64,000 nt of DNA from Maribacter huludaoensis (GTDB lineage Bacteria; Bacteroidota; Bacteroidia; Flavobacteriales; Flavobacteriaceae), in the NCBI RefSeq assembly GCF_029350945.1, contig NZ_JARKMS010000002.1, positions 887,376 to 951,375 of the forward strand. The letters are read 5' to 3'. Positions within the stretch are counted from its first letter, which is position 1, and each line of letters begins with the position of its first letter. Under the pieces are notes generated by a model, which was not told the origin of the DNA, searched no databases, and saw only the letters and a list, made by a program, of their open reading frames with translations. Below are positions 17,423 through 27,398 of this stretch, one piece after another. A program made the position numbers and the translations under genes.

Positions 17423-17998
17423 CATGTCCTTAATAGTGTAAAATTTTTACACTAAAACCGAACGTAATTTGTAGTTATTGTAGTTGATAAATTAGCTCGT
17501 TTATAAATGATACAAGATGAATTTTTTTATGAATTTTTTCCTTGAATGTGATTTTGTTAATTGATTATTTTATGTTCACTTTTTGTTGAATAATTAAGTA
17601 GGTTCATCACTTTTTTAGGATTTCAAAAAACATGGCTTTGGTGATTTTTGAAACAGTATTTTTGTAGTAATAATTAACTGGTTTTTGGTCAATAAAAAAG
17701 TCGATTTTATTGTTTGAAAAATTAACGTAAATTCGTAATATCTTCGCATGAAATATTTCTTCCATGAAGGCATTATTTATCTTCATAAGATTTTAATAAA
17801 GGAGAAGCAGTAGTTGCTGTCGATAAATTGAAATGTTCATTTAAAATTTGCTTAAAAATTCATATTTCAACTTATATTAAAAATTTAGTCTTGTCTAAAA
17901 ATTTAATTTAAATATTTTAATTCCAGTATTTTAAGGTGTTTAATATAAAGTTTAAGTATATCTTATTCGATTTTTATCAATTTTATTGAAAGCTTACC
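17423..17998. other. 576-base AT-rich gap between hsp20 and uvrB
   Basis: No recognised gene or structured RNA. It contains one perfect -7 match (TATTTTTG, 17657-17664) and a near match (TATCTTCG, 17739-17746) directly before a 21-codon frame, ATG 17748 to TAG 17813 (MKYFFHEGIIYLHKILIKEK...). Either could mark a small RNA or peptide, but nothing here is firm. Confidence 0.35.
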
Positions 17999-19987
17999 TT
18001 ATTCCTGCTCCTGTAAAGACTTAATTTCATCTCTTAGCTTAGCAGCTTGCATAAAATCGAGCTCTTTTGCAGCTTTTTCCATTGCCTTTCTTTTTTCTTT
18101 TATCAGCTTTTCTATCTGCTCTTTTGTAAGGTAATCCATGTCTGGTTCGGCAGCTCGTAGTTCCTCTTTAATAAAGTGATAGGTAGAGACAGAATTTTTA
18201 GAAAGCACACTGTCCAAACTCTTGTTCAATGCTTTTGGAACTATGTTATTTTCCGTGTTGTATTGTATTTGTTTTTGTCTTCTGTAATTTGTTTCGTCAA
18301 TGGTTTTTTGCATGCTGTCAGTTATCTTATCTGCGTACATAATGGCACGTCCGTTTAAGTTTCTTGCAGCTCTACCAACGGTCTGTGTCAAAGATCGGTT
18401 ACTACGTAAAAAACCTTCTTTGTCGGCATCTAAAATTACCACTAAAGAAACCTCAGGTAAGTCTAATCCTTCACGTAATAAATTCACGCCTATGAGTACA
18501 TCAAAAATACCTTTTCTTAAATCCTGCATGATTTCTACACGCTCTAGAGTGTCAACATCACTGTGTATATATCTACACCTGATATTTATTCTATCCAAAT
18601 ATTTTGCCAGCTCTTCTGCCATTCTTTTTGTTAAAGTGGTCACCAAAGTACGTTCATCCTTTTCAACCCGAATTTGTATTTCTTCCACTAAATCATCTAT
18701 TTGGTTTAAACTTGGTCTAACTTCAATGATCGGATCTAAAAGTCCCGTTGGTCTAATTACCTGTTCTACATATACACCTTGGCTTAATTGTAATTCATAA
18801 TCTGCCGGAGTTGCACTTACATATAACACCTGATTTTGTAGTGCTTCAAATTCTTCAAATTTTAAAGGCCTATTGTCCATAGCTGCAGGTAAACGAAAAC
18901 CATAATCTACCAAGTTTACCTTTCTTGAACGGTCACCGCCGTACATGGCATGAACCTGTGGGATGGTCACGTGGCTTTCATCGATCACCATTAAATAATC
19001 ATCTGGAAAATAATCCAATAAGCAGAAGGGCCTGGTACCCGGTTCTCTGCCATCTAAATATCTGGAGTAGTTTTCAATACCCGAACAGTATCCCAATTCG
19101 CGTATCATTTCTAAATCAAAATTAGTACGTTCCTCTAACCGTTTAGCTTCTAAGGGTTTGGCTATATCCTTAAAGTAGTCAATTTGTTTTACCAGATCAT
19201 CTTGAATGTTATGAATGGCGTTTTGTAAAACATCCTTAGAGGTAACGAACATATTTGCCGGATAAATGTTCAAGTTTTCATACACCTCTATAACATTATT
19301 GTTGAAAGGATCAAATGCCTCTATTTCTTCTATTTCATCACCAAAAAAGTGTATTCTAAAGGCGTGATCCGCATAACTTGGAAAAACATCCACCACATCG
19401 CCTTTAACCCTAAAGTTACCGTTTTTAAAATCTGCCATGGTTCTGGAATATAATGACTGCACCAATTGCTGCATCAATTTAGTTCTGGCAATGACCTGGT
19501 CTTTTTTTATAGAGATTACATTCTTTTGAAATTCAATTGGGTTACCAATACCGTACAGGCATGAGACGGAGGCTATAACGATAACATCTCTACGACCTGA
19601 TAATAAAGAAGATGTAGTACTTAAACGTAATTTCTCTATATCTTCATTTATTGAAAGATCTTTTTCAATGTATACACCGCTTGTGGGTATAAATGCTTCT
19701 GGTTGATAATAGTCATAATACGAAACAAAATACTCCACCGCATTCTCAGGGAAGAATTGTTTAAACTCAGAATATAATTGGGCTGCCAAGGTTTTATTGT
19801 GAGCCAATAATAATGTTGGTTTCTGAACTTTTTCTATTACGTTGGCTACTGTGAACGTTTTACCGGAACCCGTGACCCCTAATAACGTCTGGTATTTTTC
19901 ATTTTCATTTATGCCTTTCACCAATTCTTTAATGGCATTTGGTTGATCCCCAGTGGGTTTAAATTCTGATACTACTTTAAATTTCAT
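17999..19987 (-). CDS. uvrB: Excinuclease ABC subunit B
   Basis: A 662-residue helicase-like damage-verification subunit of nucleotide excision repair. It has the Walker A GVTGSGKT (about 39-46), the beta-hairpin segment YYDYYQPEAFIP that clamps DNA, the DExx-type DESHVTIPQ, and helicase motifs through VILDADKEGFLRS and QTVGRAARN. The C-terminal UvrC-binding (UVR) coiled coil is about 620-660. Length is normal. It is a single gene, 59 bases from the surface-protein gene upstream. Confidence 0.97.
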   Translation of the reverse strand: MKFKVVSEFKPTGDQPNAIKELVKGINENEKYQTLLGVTGSGKTFTVANVIEKVQKPTLLLAHNKTLAAQLYSEFKQFFPENAVEYFVSYYDYYQPEAFIPTSGVYIEKDLSINEDIEKLRLSTTSSLLSGRRDVIVIASVSCLYGIGNPIEFQKNVISIKKDQVIARTKLMQQLVQSLYSRTMADFKNGNFRVKGDVVDVFPSYADHAFRIHFFGDEIEEIEAFDPFNNNVIEVYENLNIYPANMFVTSKDVLQNAIHNIQDDLVKQIDYFKDIAKPLEAKRLEERTNFDLEMIRELGYCSGIENYSRYLDGREPGTRPFCLLDYFPDDYLMVIDESHVTIPQVHAMYGGDRSRKVNLVDYGFRLPAAMDNRPLKFEEFEALQNQVLYVSATPADYELQLSQGVYVEQVIRPTGLLDPIIEVRPSLNQIDDLVEEIQIRVEKDERTLVTTLTKRMAEELAKYLDRINIRCRYIHSDVDTLERVEIMQDLRKGIFDVLIGVNLLREGLDLPEVSLVVILDADKEGFLRSNRSLTQTVGRAARNLNGRAIMYADKITDSMQKTIDETNYRRQKQIQYNTENNIVPKALNKSLDSVLSKNSVSTYHFIKEELRAAEPDMDYLTKEQIEKLIKEKRKAMEKAAKELDFMQAAKLRDEIKSLQEQE

Positions 19988-20046
19988 ACTATAAAATTAC
20001 GAAAGAAGCATGATTTAAATGGACTCGAAAGGAAGTTTAGTTACTA

Positions 20047-21513
20047 CTATCGTTTTAGTGTAAAATGGCCACGTATGGGTGGTTGATTACTAAAAGTTGC
20101 TTTAAACCAATAGTCTGATTGGGGCATGGCCCTATTATTAAAAGTACCGTCCCAACCAATGCTATTTGGGTTGATCTGTTGAATTAGACTACCAAATTGA
20201 TTGAAAATGTGTATGACTTCTATAACAGCTTCAAAGTTTTCAACGGGTGGTACATATTGCCAGTGGTCATTAATGCCATCTCCGTTAGGGGTGAAGAAGG
20301 ACGGAAAATCTTTTGGTGAAATATCTCTGTTTACCAATCTTTCTGTTATCCCACAGCCGTTTTTGTCATGTACATAAGCAGTGTAATTACGGGTTGGCAT
20401 CTCGGTAAATATGGAAGAATCTTGATATGGGCCATCTCTACCGGACAATGAATATTCATATTGTCCACTGCCTGTTACCGAGATTACTATCGTTTTTCCA
20501 AGTGGTAAGTTAGAGACATCTATAGTGTTGATGATGGCAGCTTCGGAAGCTACAACGTCAATTAATTTTGAACTTGTACAGGCAATATCGCCTGCATCGG
20601 TATTTATATAATTATAAGCTTCAAATCGATATTTTCCCGGTGTATAAATTGCTACATCCCTCGTTTCAGAGAGTAAAGTTTCTTCGCTGCCACTATTGGT
20701 TTGGTACCATCTATAACCATCCGCAATATCGGTAGATGAAATGGTGTAAGGTAACTCGTCACTGCAAATACCAACAATACTAGGTAAATCTATTTGTGGT
20801 GCCCTATAAATTAGCTCGCCGTTGGTTTCGGATATATAGGGGTCGCACACATATAGGGCAAAACTTGTGGTAAAAACTTCTTCAGGGCATGTGGTGTTGC
20901 TACCAAGGTCATTGTAGGGTTCTATTTTTACGTAAATATTTGAATTCTGTGGAAGGTCTTCCGGTGGGTTATAGCTTAGAACATTCTTTACATTCTCTTT
21001 GTCCAAAATTTCATTTCCATTTGGTGTTGTTCCAATAGATAAAAAATAACCAGTTGCCGTGGGTGCATATTCCCACTCTAAATCTGTGATTATGGTTACA
21101 CTGCCCGCATTATTGTCCGGGGTTATTAATTGCGAACATGGCGGTATAGTGGTGATGGGTGCCGTTGTAAATACCAGTTCATCACAAAGTATAGGTGCGC
21201 CGTCATAGGGTACAAGGCTTAATGTTGCATAAAGTGTAGTATTGGCAGGTAAGCCCAACTGTGGTTTGTAAAATGTGTTTACGCCAATTGGTTTTCTATC
21301 CAATACATCTGTCCCTTGCGGTGTAGTGCCTATAGATAACAAGTACCCATTGTACCCAAGCACTTCTTGCCAAGTTATGGTGGCATCTAAGGGAAGATTA
21401 TCTGAGCCGTTAGCAGGGTAAATGAAAGATGTACAATCTTGTCCATAAAATATTGAGCATGTAAATAGGACATATACATACATTATTAGAAGTAAAATTT
21501 TTCTATTTTCCAT
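20047..21513 (-). CDS. T9SS type B cargo protein with FN3-like repeats (two-repeat paralogue)
   Basis: A 488-residue exported protein. The ATG at 21513 is preferred over an upstream GTG because it gives a proper signal peptide (MENRKILLLIMYVYVLF, cleaved near FYGQ). Two fibronectin-like repeats of about 95 residues each follow, with the hallmark GYxLSIGTTPxGxxxL. Next is an Ig-like segment (ADGYRWYQTNSGSEETLLSE) and a short KDGxGC unit. The C-terminus is a gliding-motility-associated (type B) T9SS domain: FPSFFTPNGDGINDHWQY to RGHFTLKR. It is presumably secreted across the outer membrane. Tandem paralogue of the gene upstream, 18 bases away. Confidence 0.88.
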   Translation of the reverse strand: MENRKILLLIMYVYVLFTCSIFYGQDCTSFIYPANGSDNLPLDATITWQEVLGYNGYLLSIGTTPQGTDVLDRKPIGVNTFYKPQLGLPANTTLYATLSLVPYDGAPILCDELVFTTAPITTIPPCSQLITPDNNAGSVTIITDLEWEYAPTATGYFLSIGTTPNGNEILDKENVKNVLSYNPPEDLPQNSNIYVKIEPYNDLGSNTTCPEEVFTTSFALYVCDPYISETNGELIYRAPQIDLPSIVGICSDELPYTISSTDIADGYRWYQTNSGSEETLLSETRDVAIYTPGKYRFEAYNYINTDAGDIACTSSKLIDVVASEAAIINTIDVSNLPLGKTIVISVTGSGQYEYSLSGRDGPYQDSSIFTEMPTRNYTAYVHDKNGCGITERLVNRDISPKDFPSFFTPNGDGINDHWQYVPPVENFEAVIEVIHIFNQFGSLIQQINPNSIGWDGTFNNRAMPQSDYWFKATFSNQPPIRGHFTLKR

Positions 21514-21531
21514 TAGGTTACTATTATACAC

Positions 21532-23301
21532 CTACCGTTTTAAGCTAAAATAGCCTATAATGGTTTTGTTATTGGTAGCTATGGCTTTAAACCAATAATT
21601 AGATTCAGGTAGCGGCCTTCCGTTTAAACTACCGTTCCAGCCGTCTTTATTTGGTGAAATCTGCGCTATAAACGCTCCGAACTTGTCGAAAATAAATATT
21701 TTGGAAACTTTGTATTCATCAGTATCATTTGGTGGTATAAACTGCCAAAAATCATTAATGCCGTCACCATTTGGTGTAAAGAATTTGGGAAAACCGCTTA
21801 CGGTTAAATCCTGCTCTACCATGCTAGATGTAGTTCCACACCCATCTTTATCACGAACATAAATTATATGGTCCGTTAATGATAGATCTGTAAAACGATT
21901 AGAATCTTGATATGGTCCGTCCTTATTATCTATGGCATATTCATAATTGCCATTAATACCTGTAATTACTTCATAGTTAAGTGAGCTTGCGCTTAACTGT
22001 ACTTTTATATCCTTTATTTCAGGTGCTTGTGATATTTTGGCTTCAAATGTTTTTGAAGATGCACATTCAAATGTTCTGCCAGATTCTTCAATATTTACAT
22101 AGGCTTCATACACATATGCTCCTTCTTCGTCTATGGTTACTTGTGCTGTAGTTGATAATAAGGTCTCATTTCCTCTAGCATCTAATTTATACCATCTATA
22201 ACCATCAGCTTCATCGGTTGCAGTAACAACGCTAATTTCATTATCCAAACAAATAGAAACGATGTCCGGAAAGGTTATTTCGGGGTTTAAAACTAATAAT
22301 TCTCCACTAAGTGGGTCATAATAAGGACCGCAGCCAAGTAATGTGGAAAATGTTTCTTGTGTACAGCCTATAGCTTCACCTGCTGCATTGAAAGGAATAA
22401 TGGAAATAAAAAAGGTTCTGTTGGGTTCAAAGTCTATGACTACCGTGGAGGTCTTGAAAAAAATAGCATTTTCTAGGATGTTGGTCTCAAATGGCGAGGT
22501 ACCTATTGAGACCCTGTAGCCGGTAGCATTGGGCGCTGCGTTCCATTCAAGGGTAGGGCTTAAGGGTACATTGGTCTCTCCGTTCATAGGAGAGAGCATT
22601 GTAGTGCACAGGGGTAATATAGCTTGTTGGGCCGTGGTGAACATAAGCGTAGTGCATCCCACTGCCATACCGATTCTGTTGTATGGTATTATCGTAACAT
22701 AGATTTCCGATTCTGCAGGTAGATCTGTTGGTGGGTTGTAATTAAGTGAATTGCCTATATCGGTATCCTTAAGTATTTCGTTTCCTAGCAGCGTAGTGCC
22801 AATGGATATAAAATACCCTGTAGCGCTCGGTGCTGCCATCCAAGAAATATTGGTAGCAGTATTTATGTCCGTAGCTTCATTTACCGGCAAGGTCAATGTT
22901 GTGCATTGTGGTACTCCGGTCAAAGCAGCTGTTGTAAAACGTTGACTGTCACAAACTATATTTGGTTGATTAAAGAAAAATAAGGTTATAGTAACAAATA
23001 TTTCCGTATTCTCGGGCAAACCTGTGGTTGGCGTGAAATTGGTAGCTGTACCTACATTTCTTTCATTCAGAATATCGTTTCCTCCGGGAGTGGTTCCTAA
23101 CGAAATAATATAACCGGGAACACCTGTTACGGATTCCCAAGTAATAGTGGCGTCTACTGAAACCAAGGTAGAGCCATCGGCAGGACTCATAAGTGCAGGA
23201 CATTCTTGTGCAGAGGTTTTGCATATACTCAACATAATGGCCATGAAAAATATTGGCGCAACCAATATTGGGGGTATTCTCATGTCCCATTTCTTTTTCA
23301 T
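21532..23301 (-). CDS. T9SS type B cargo protein with FN3-like repeats (three-repeat paralogue)
   Basis: A 589-residue exported protein. The start at 23301 gives a basic N-region and hydrophobic core ending KTSAQ. It carries three FN3-like repeats (hallmarks GYIISLGTTPGGNDIL, GYFISIGTTLLGNEIL and GYRVSIGTSPFETNIL), one more than its downstream paralogue. An Ig-like segment (ADGYRWYKLDARGNETLLST) and the type B CTD (FPKFFTPNGDGINDFWQF to IGYFSLKR) follow. The order and wording match the paralogue throughout, which indicates tandem duplication with gain or loss of one repeat. Likely surface-exposed or released; the ligand is unknown. Confidence 0.88.
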   Translation of the reverse strand: MKKKWDMRIPPILVAPIFFMAIMLSICKTSAQECPALMSPADGSTLVSVDATITWESVTGVPGYIISLGTTPGGNDILNERNVGTATNFTPTTGLPENTEIFVTITLFFFNQPNIVCDSQRFTTAALTGVPQCTTLTLPVNEATDINTATNISWMAAPSATGYFISIGTTLLGNEILKDTDIGNSLNYNPPTDLPAESEIYVTIIPYNRIGMAVGCTTLMFTTAQQAILPLCTTMLSPMNGETNVPLSPTLEWNAAPNATGYRVSIGTSPFETNILENAIFFKTSTVVIDFEPNRTFFISIIPFNAAGEAIGCTQETFSTLLGCGPYYDPLSGELLVLNPEITFPDIVSICLDNEISVVTATDEADGYRWYKLDARGNETLLSTTAQVTIDEEGAYVYEAYVNIEESGRTFECASSKTFEAKISQAPEIKDIKVQLSASSLNYEVITGINGNYEYAIDNKDGPYQDSNRFTDLSLTDHIIYVRDKDGCGTTSSMVEQDLTVSGFPKFFTPNGDGINDFWQFIPPNDTDEYKVSKIFIFDKFGAFIAQISPNKDGWNGSLNGRPLPESNYWFKAIATNNKTIIGYFSLKR

Positions 23302-23398
23302 AGCATATTTGTAATCAATACAATATACCACAAATTGAAAACTCTACGGCTTTAGTGCTCTGGTTAATTGATTTTAAGTCTTAATTCTAATGAAGCTA

Positions 23399-24232
23399 TT
23401 AAAGGTCACGTTTCTTTAATATGGCATACGAACCGTAAACGAATATAGCGATCCAAGCTAAAACGATTACAATTTCATACCAATGAATATAATAATCTAA
23501 TGCAAGCTTTTCGCCCATTTGGTTTGCAACGGATTGTACGGCACCCAATCTAGAAAATGGTTCTTTTATAAGATTGAACATTGCTTGTAAGGGAAAAAAG
23601 CCCATGATCATATCAGTGGTCTCACTATCAAAAAATTTCCATCTGATAATACCCCTGAAGATTCCTTCAAAAACTTGCCATAATATTAAAAAGCCAAGGG
23701 CAAAGGCCGAGCGTTTTACCAAAACCCCCAAGAAAAGACAAAAAGAAAAGAAGCCCGTTAGTTTTACAAAAAAGGCTAAAAGAAACTCTAAATCGGTGAA
23801 AATTATAGATAATTCATTAAAATCTGAGTAAATGAGTCCTAAAATTAAAGAAACTATAAAAACGAAAAATGTGGATACTAATGAAAAAGTAATGACGGTC
23901 AAGAATTTTGAAAGGATGAATTCTTTTTTTGAGAGTCCGTCTATTAAATTCTGTTTGATCGTTTTATTGCTGTATTCGTTAGACATCATTGAAACAATGA
24001 CTATGGCTAGGAACAATTTAAAAAATGCTGTTATAAATGTATTAAAATGCCAGATGTACGGAAAGTTGAAAATACCTTGATCCGCCAAGTGAAATTTTAT
24101 AGGGCCAATATCAAATTTAATGGCCGCTACCAACGCAATAGAGGTTAAAAGGGCAAAATAGGAAATGATCAGCACCTTGCTGGCCCTGTTGTTCCATAAT
24201 TTTATAAATTCTATTTGAAGCAATCGTATCAT
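23399..24232 (-). CDS. ABC-2 type transporter permease
   Basis: A 277-residue membrane protein with about six transmembrane helices: one near residue 20-37, then a cluster from 65 to 185 and a final one near 250-270. It belongs to the ABC-2 permease type. SMMSNEYSNKTIKQNLIDGLSK is the characteristic cytoplasmic loop between the first helices. It is paired with the ATP-binding gene 12 bases upstream. Such two-gene systems export lipids, peptides or drugs; the substrate cannot be read from the sequence. Confidence 0.88.
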   Translation of the reverse strand: MIRLLQIEFIKLWNNRASKVLIISYFALLTSIALVAAIKFDIGPIKFHLADQGIFNFPYIWHFNTFITAFFKLFLAIVIVSMMSNEYSNKTIKQNLIDGLSKKEFILSKFLTVITFSLVSTFFVFIVSLILGLIYSDFNELSIIFTDLEFLLAFFVKLTGFFSFCLFLGVLVKRSAFALGFLILWQVFEGIFRGIIRWKFFDSETTDMIMGFFPLQAMFNLIKEPFSRLGAVQSVANQMGEKLALDYYIHWYEIVIVLAWIAIFVYGSYAILKKRDL

Positions 24233-24244
24233 AATGGTCAGTGG

Positions 24245-25147
24245 TTAGGCGTTAACGTTTTTGGTTAGTGCTAAAAATTGCTCTTCTAAACTTTCTTTTC
24301 GTTTTACTAAATGAGATACAATGATTCCCTTATCAAAAAGTAGCTTGTTTAATGTTTGCGCATCTAACTCCGAAGTTAGAATTGCCGTGACCAAACCATT
24401 CTCCTGTTTAATGCTGCCAAAATGTTCGTTAGTTCGTAAATACGAACTAAGTTTTTCCAGATCGTCTGATTTTAATTCGAAAAAACCGAAACTGGCCTGT
24501 AAACTATCTACCCTGCCAGAATAAAGTTTTTCTCCTTTTCTTAGAATAACAACATGTGTGCAAACTTTCTCTACCTCGTCCAATAAATGGGAAGCTAAAA
24601 GAATAGTAGTGCCCTTTGCGGCTATGGTTTTGATAATTTCCCTGATTTGATGAATTCCTTGTGGATCTAGACCATTTGTAGGTTCGTCTAAAATTAGTAT
24701 TTCCGGATCGTTCAATAGGGCAGAGGCAATAGCCAAACGTTGTTTCATGCCTAACGAAAAAGTTTTGAATTTGCTGTTTTTTCTGTCTAGAAGCCCAACC
24801 AAATCTAACTTTTCCTCTATTTTATCTTCTGATACATCTTTGATCTTGCAAACCAATTTTAAGTTTTGCAAAGCAGTCATATACGGATAGAAGTTTGGGC
24901 GCTCAATAATGGCACCTACTTTTTTCAATGCTTCATGTGTTGAGGTGTCGCCGCCAAACCAAGCAAATTCTCCGCTAGTTTTGTTGACCACGTTCAATAC
25001 AATGCCCAGGGTGGTTGATTTGCCACTACCGTTAGGACCTAAAATGCCATAAACATTCCCTTTTTCAATGGTGAACGAGAGATCTTTTACTGCAGTTAGA
25101 TATCCAAATTTTTTAGTAAGATGATTGACTGATAGAATAGTACTCAC
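24245..25147 (-). CDS. ABC transporter ATP-binding protein
   Basis: A 300-residue nucleotide-binding subunit: Walker A GPNGSGKST (about 38-46), Q-loop region, ABC signature in the form FSLGMKQRLAIA, Walker B ILILDEPTNGLDP and switch His in LLASHLLDEVEKV. The C-terminal 80 residues form the extension common in CcmA/NatA-like exporters. It is the first gene of a two-gene unit with the permease. Confidence 0.93.
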   Translation of the reverse strand: MSTILSVNHLTKKFGYLTAVKDLSFTIEKGNVYGILGPNGSGKSTTLGIVLNVVNKTSGEFAWFGGDTSTHEALKKVGAIIERPNFYPYMTALQNLKLVCKIKDVSEDKIEEKLDLVGLLDRKNSKFKTFSLGMKQRLAIASALLNDPEILILDEPTNGLDPQGIHQIREIIKTIAAKGTTILLASHLLDEVEKVCTHVVILRKGEKLYSGRVDSLQASFGFFELKSDDLEKLSSYLRTNEHFGSIKQENGLVTAILTSELDAQTLNKLLFDKGIIVSHLVKRKESLEEQFLALTKNVNA

Positions 25148-25212
25148 GTCAAGTGTTTTTTGATTGATTATGCTTACTTGACGACTTACTTGATGGTTTG
25201 TTACAAAAATTC

Positions 25213-27261
25213 TTACATACTTGTTGCCCTAAAGGTAATTCTGCGGTTGGTAATTACCGTAGTGGGGGTATTAAAATTGACCGTTACCGTCTCTGATGGG
25301 TCATCGGCAGTAATGTTCGTATCGGTCTGGTCTTGAGAATTACTTATATTATTGGTATATGTTGCAGTTGTGGTATTTACATTTGGTAAACTGACCCTTG
25401 TTACCAATGTCAAAGTTTCCAAATCACCACTATTCATGCTGCCTACGGACCAATTTGGATACGTAAAACTACCCTTTGACACTGATGCGGATATTAAGGA
25501 GATACCATCTGGCAAAACATCTGTGAGCACAAGGTTTGAAACTGAGTTGATGCCATAACTTTCTACGGTAATGGTAAAGGTGACTTCCTCACCATCATTG
25601 ACCGTATTTTGGTCGGCTACTTTTTTAATTACAATATCCGGCTCACAGTAATATGCGGTAAGTGGTTGAGAATCATAGGTGCAACCGCCCTTGGTTACCC
25701 TTACGTAATAATCGCCTGCTGTAGTAGGCGTATAGGTGGGGCTATTGGCACCTGCAATCAAAGAACCGTTTTCAAACCACTGATAATCATCAAAATTAGG
25801 ATCTATAACCTCTACCTGTGCTGTCGGTAGGCATCCGCCTCCGGTAACCGCTAAATCAACTTCCGGTACGGTATCAAAACCTGAAAAATATCCTGCTATA
25901 CCTCTTGCGCCGCTAAAACCTATAAAACCTACGGCAATAGGACCTGTAGACTCTACTGTTACATCTCCCGTTAAATTTGCTACATAGTAAGTTTTCCAAA
26001 GCGTTGTGCCCGCTACTGCAGATGAAGGAGGTAGTGCTACCGTTCCCGTTCCGTCTGTAACGGTAATATTCGCATCTGGGGTAGTGGTAGAGGCAATTAA
26101 CGTAACACCTCCTGTCATGGTTACACCGGCCGCATCTTCTATATGTGTAATATTATCTACCGTATCCGGCAACAAACAATTGACCGGGGCTATAAAATTT
26201 AGGCCTTGGGTGTAGATGGCACTTGCACCTGCCATTAATTGATAGGCGTAGGCATCTTTTGAGGTAGTTACGAACATATTTCCACCGGCAGAAGAAACAG
26301 AATAATTACTTTCGGGAATTTCAAAATAATCGCCGTTGTTGATAGTTGCTATCGGAGTAGTAGAACCGTTTACATAAATGGCCGTACCGTTTTGGGTGCC
26401 AATTATAATCGGTATTTCTGTTTCGCTTGTACCGTTGCCTCTAATAAATACATACTCTTTGCCCAATCTGTTTTGAGGTACGGGTTGGTCAATGGCGGCA
26501 TCTCTACCGGAATAACCTACCCTTGCTCCGGTATTAAGGCCACCATTACTTATAACGATAGGGTTATTTGAAATTACATCTGCACCTAACCAACCATCTG
26601 CATTAGCGGGAGTTTCTGCAACATACGCTTCAAATACAAAAGATTCATTGGCATTTAAGTTTATGGTATAGGTATCTGCGGTTATACCATCACGATCGTT
26701 GCCCAGTCTAAACTCACACCCCGGATCATACCCTGAGAGTGTTACCGTAGTACCATTTTCAGTGGCCATTATACCAAGCGAATTGGTTAAACTGTTCTGT
26801 GTTCCTTTATTAGGTGTACCTCCCCATTTAAAGTGGGTACCCATTGCTTGTCTTCCCTTACTGGTCAAGGAGGTTGCTTGTGATCCAGATCGCCCCCTAT
26901 AATTGACATAGAATTTTTCTCCGCCTGGAGCCTCCAATCTTAAACCCCCGCTGGTAAGAACAATACCGGTATTTGCGTTGGTCATCATGGTTATATTATT
27001 ATCACCATTTGCCAATATGATTTCTTGTGGCGTAGTTTTGGAAATAGATGCAGTAGTAAATAAGGTGGTAGATGTACCTTGATAGATATTTACCGTAAAT
27101 GCGGTTGTTTCCGGGGTGGATAGATAGATGCTTTGTTGGGTTACAGCTTGATTATTGCCCCCTTGTTTTAAAGGTGGCAGGTAATGCAAATCACTCAATT
27201 GGGAAAAACCAATTGACGAAATCATTAGTAGTAGTATTAATAAAATATACTTTTGCTTCAT
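25213..27261 (-). CDS. IgGFc-binding/DUF11 surface protein without a type B CTD
   Basis: A 682-residue exported protein (signal peptide about 1-20, ending IGFSQ). The IgGFc-binding-type N-terminal region spans about 21-465 (with LSTPETTAFTV, DPGCEFRLGNDRDG, DQPVPQNRLGKEYVFIRG and GLNFIAPVNCLLPD). An Ig-like unit ending YYCEPD and a DUF11 domain (VIKKVADQNTVNDGEEVTFT to SQDQTDTNIT) follow. It is homologous along its whole length to the first ~660 residues of the giant protein encoded next to it. It stops after VITNRRITFRATSM with no recognisable type A or B T9SS domain, so its route to the surface is unclear. Confidence 0.82.
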   Translation of the reverse strand: MKQKYILLILLLMISSIGFSQLSDLHYLPPLKQGGNNQAVTQQSIYLSTPETTAFTVNIYQGTSTTLFTTASISKTTPQEIILANGDNNITMMTNANTGIVLTSGGLRLEAPGGEKFYVNYRGRSGSQATSLTSKGRQAMGTHFKWGGTPNKGTQNSLTNSLGIMATENGTTVTLSGYDPGCEFRLGNDRDGITADTYTINLNANESFVFEAYVAETPANADGWLGADVISNNPIVISNGGLNTGARVGYSGRDAAIDQPVPQNRLGKEYVFIRGNGTSETEIPIIIGTQNGTAIYVNGSTTPIATINNGDYFEIPESNYSVSSAGGNMFVTTSKDAYAYQLMAGASAIYTQGLNFIAPVNCLLPDTVDNITHIEDAAGVTMTGGVTLIASTTTPDANITVTDGTGTVALPPSSAVAGTTLWKTYYVANLTGDVTVESTGPIAVGFIGFSGARGIAGYFSGFDTVPEVDLAVTGGGCLPTAQVEVIDPNFDDYQWFENGSLIAGANSPTYTPTTAGDYYVRVTKGGCTYDSQPLTAYYCEPDIVIKKVADQNTVNDGEEVTFTITVESYGINSVSNLVLTDVLPDGISLISASVSKGSFTYPNWSVGSMNSGDLETLTLVTRVSLPNVNTTTATYTNNISNSQDQTDTNITADDPSETVTVNFNTPTTVITNRRITFRATSM

Positions 27262-27355
27262 AATAAGCCTGCCAGGTATAAGGTTAAAGAAACTTTAATT
27301 GCCCTAAAACCACAATTAATAGTTGTATAATGTTGATATTAAGTGGTTAATGTGT

Positions 27356-27388
27356 AAAAAAACAGAGGTAGCTATTTTAGCTACCTCT
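27356..27388 (-). terminator. Intrinsic terminator after the giant adhesin
   Basis: A 10-bp stem AGAGGTAGCT/AGCTACCTCT with a 5-base loop. Read on the minus strand it is followed by a run of seven T. Confidence 0.85.
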
Positions 27389-27398
27389 ATTAATTTAC

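Noticed and set aside
17590-17750. Minus-strand frame of about 44 codons in the gap before uvrB
   Set aside because: Composition looks random, no promoter or family, and length is expected by chance in AT-rich DNA.
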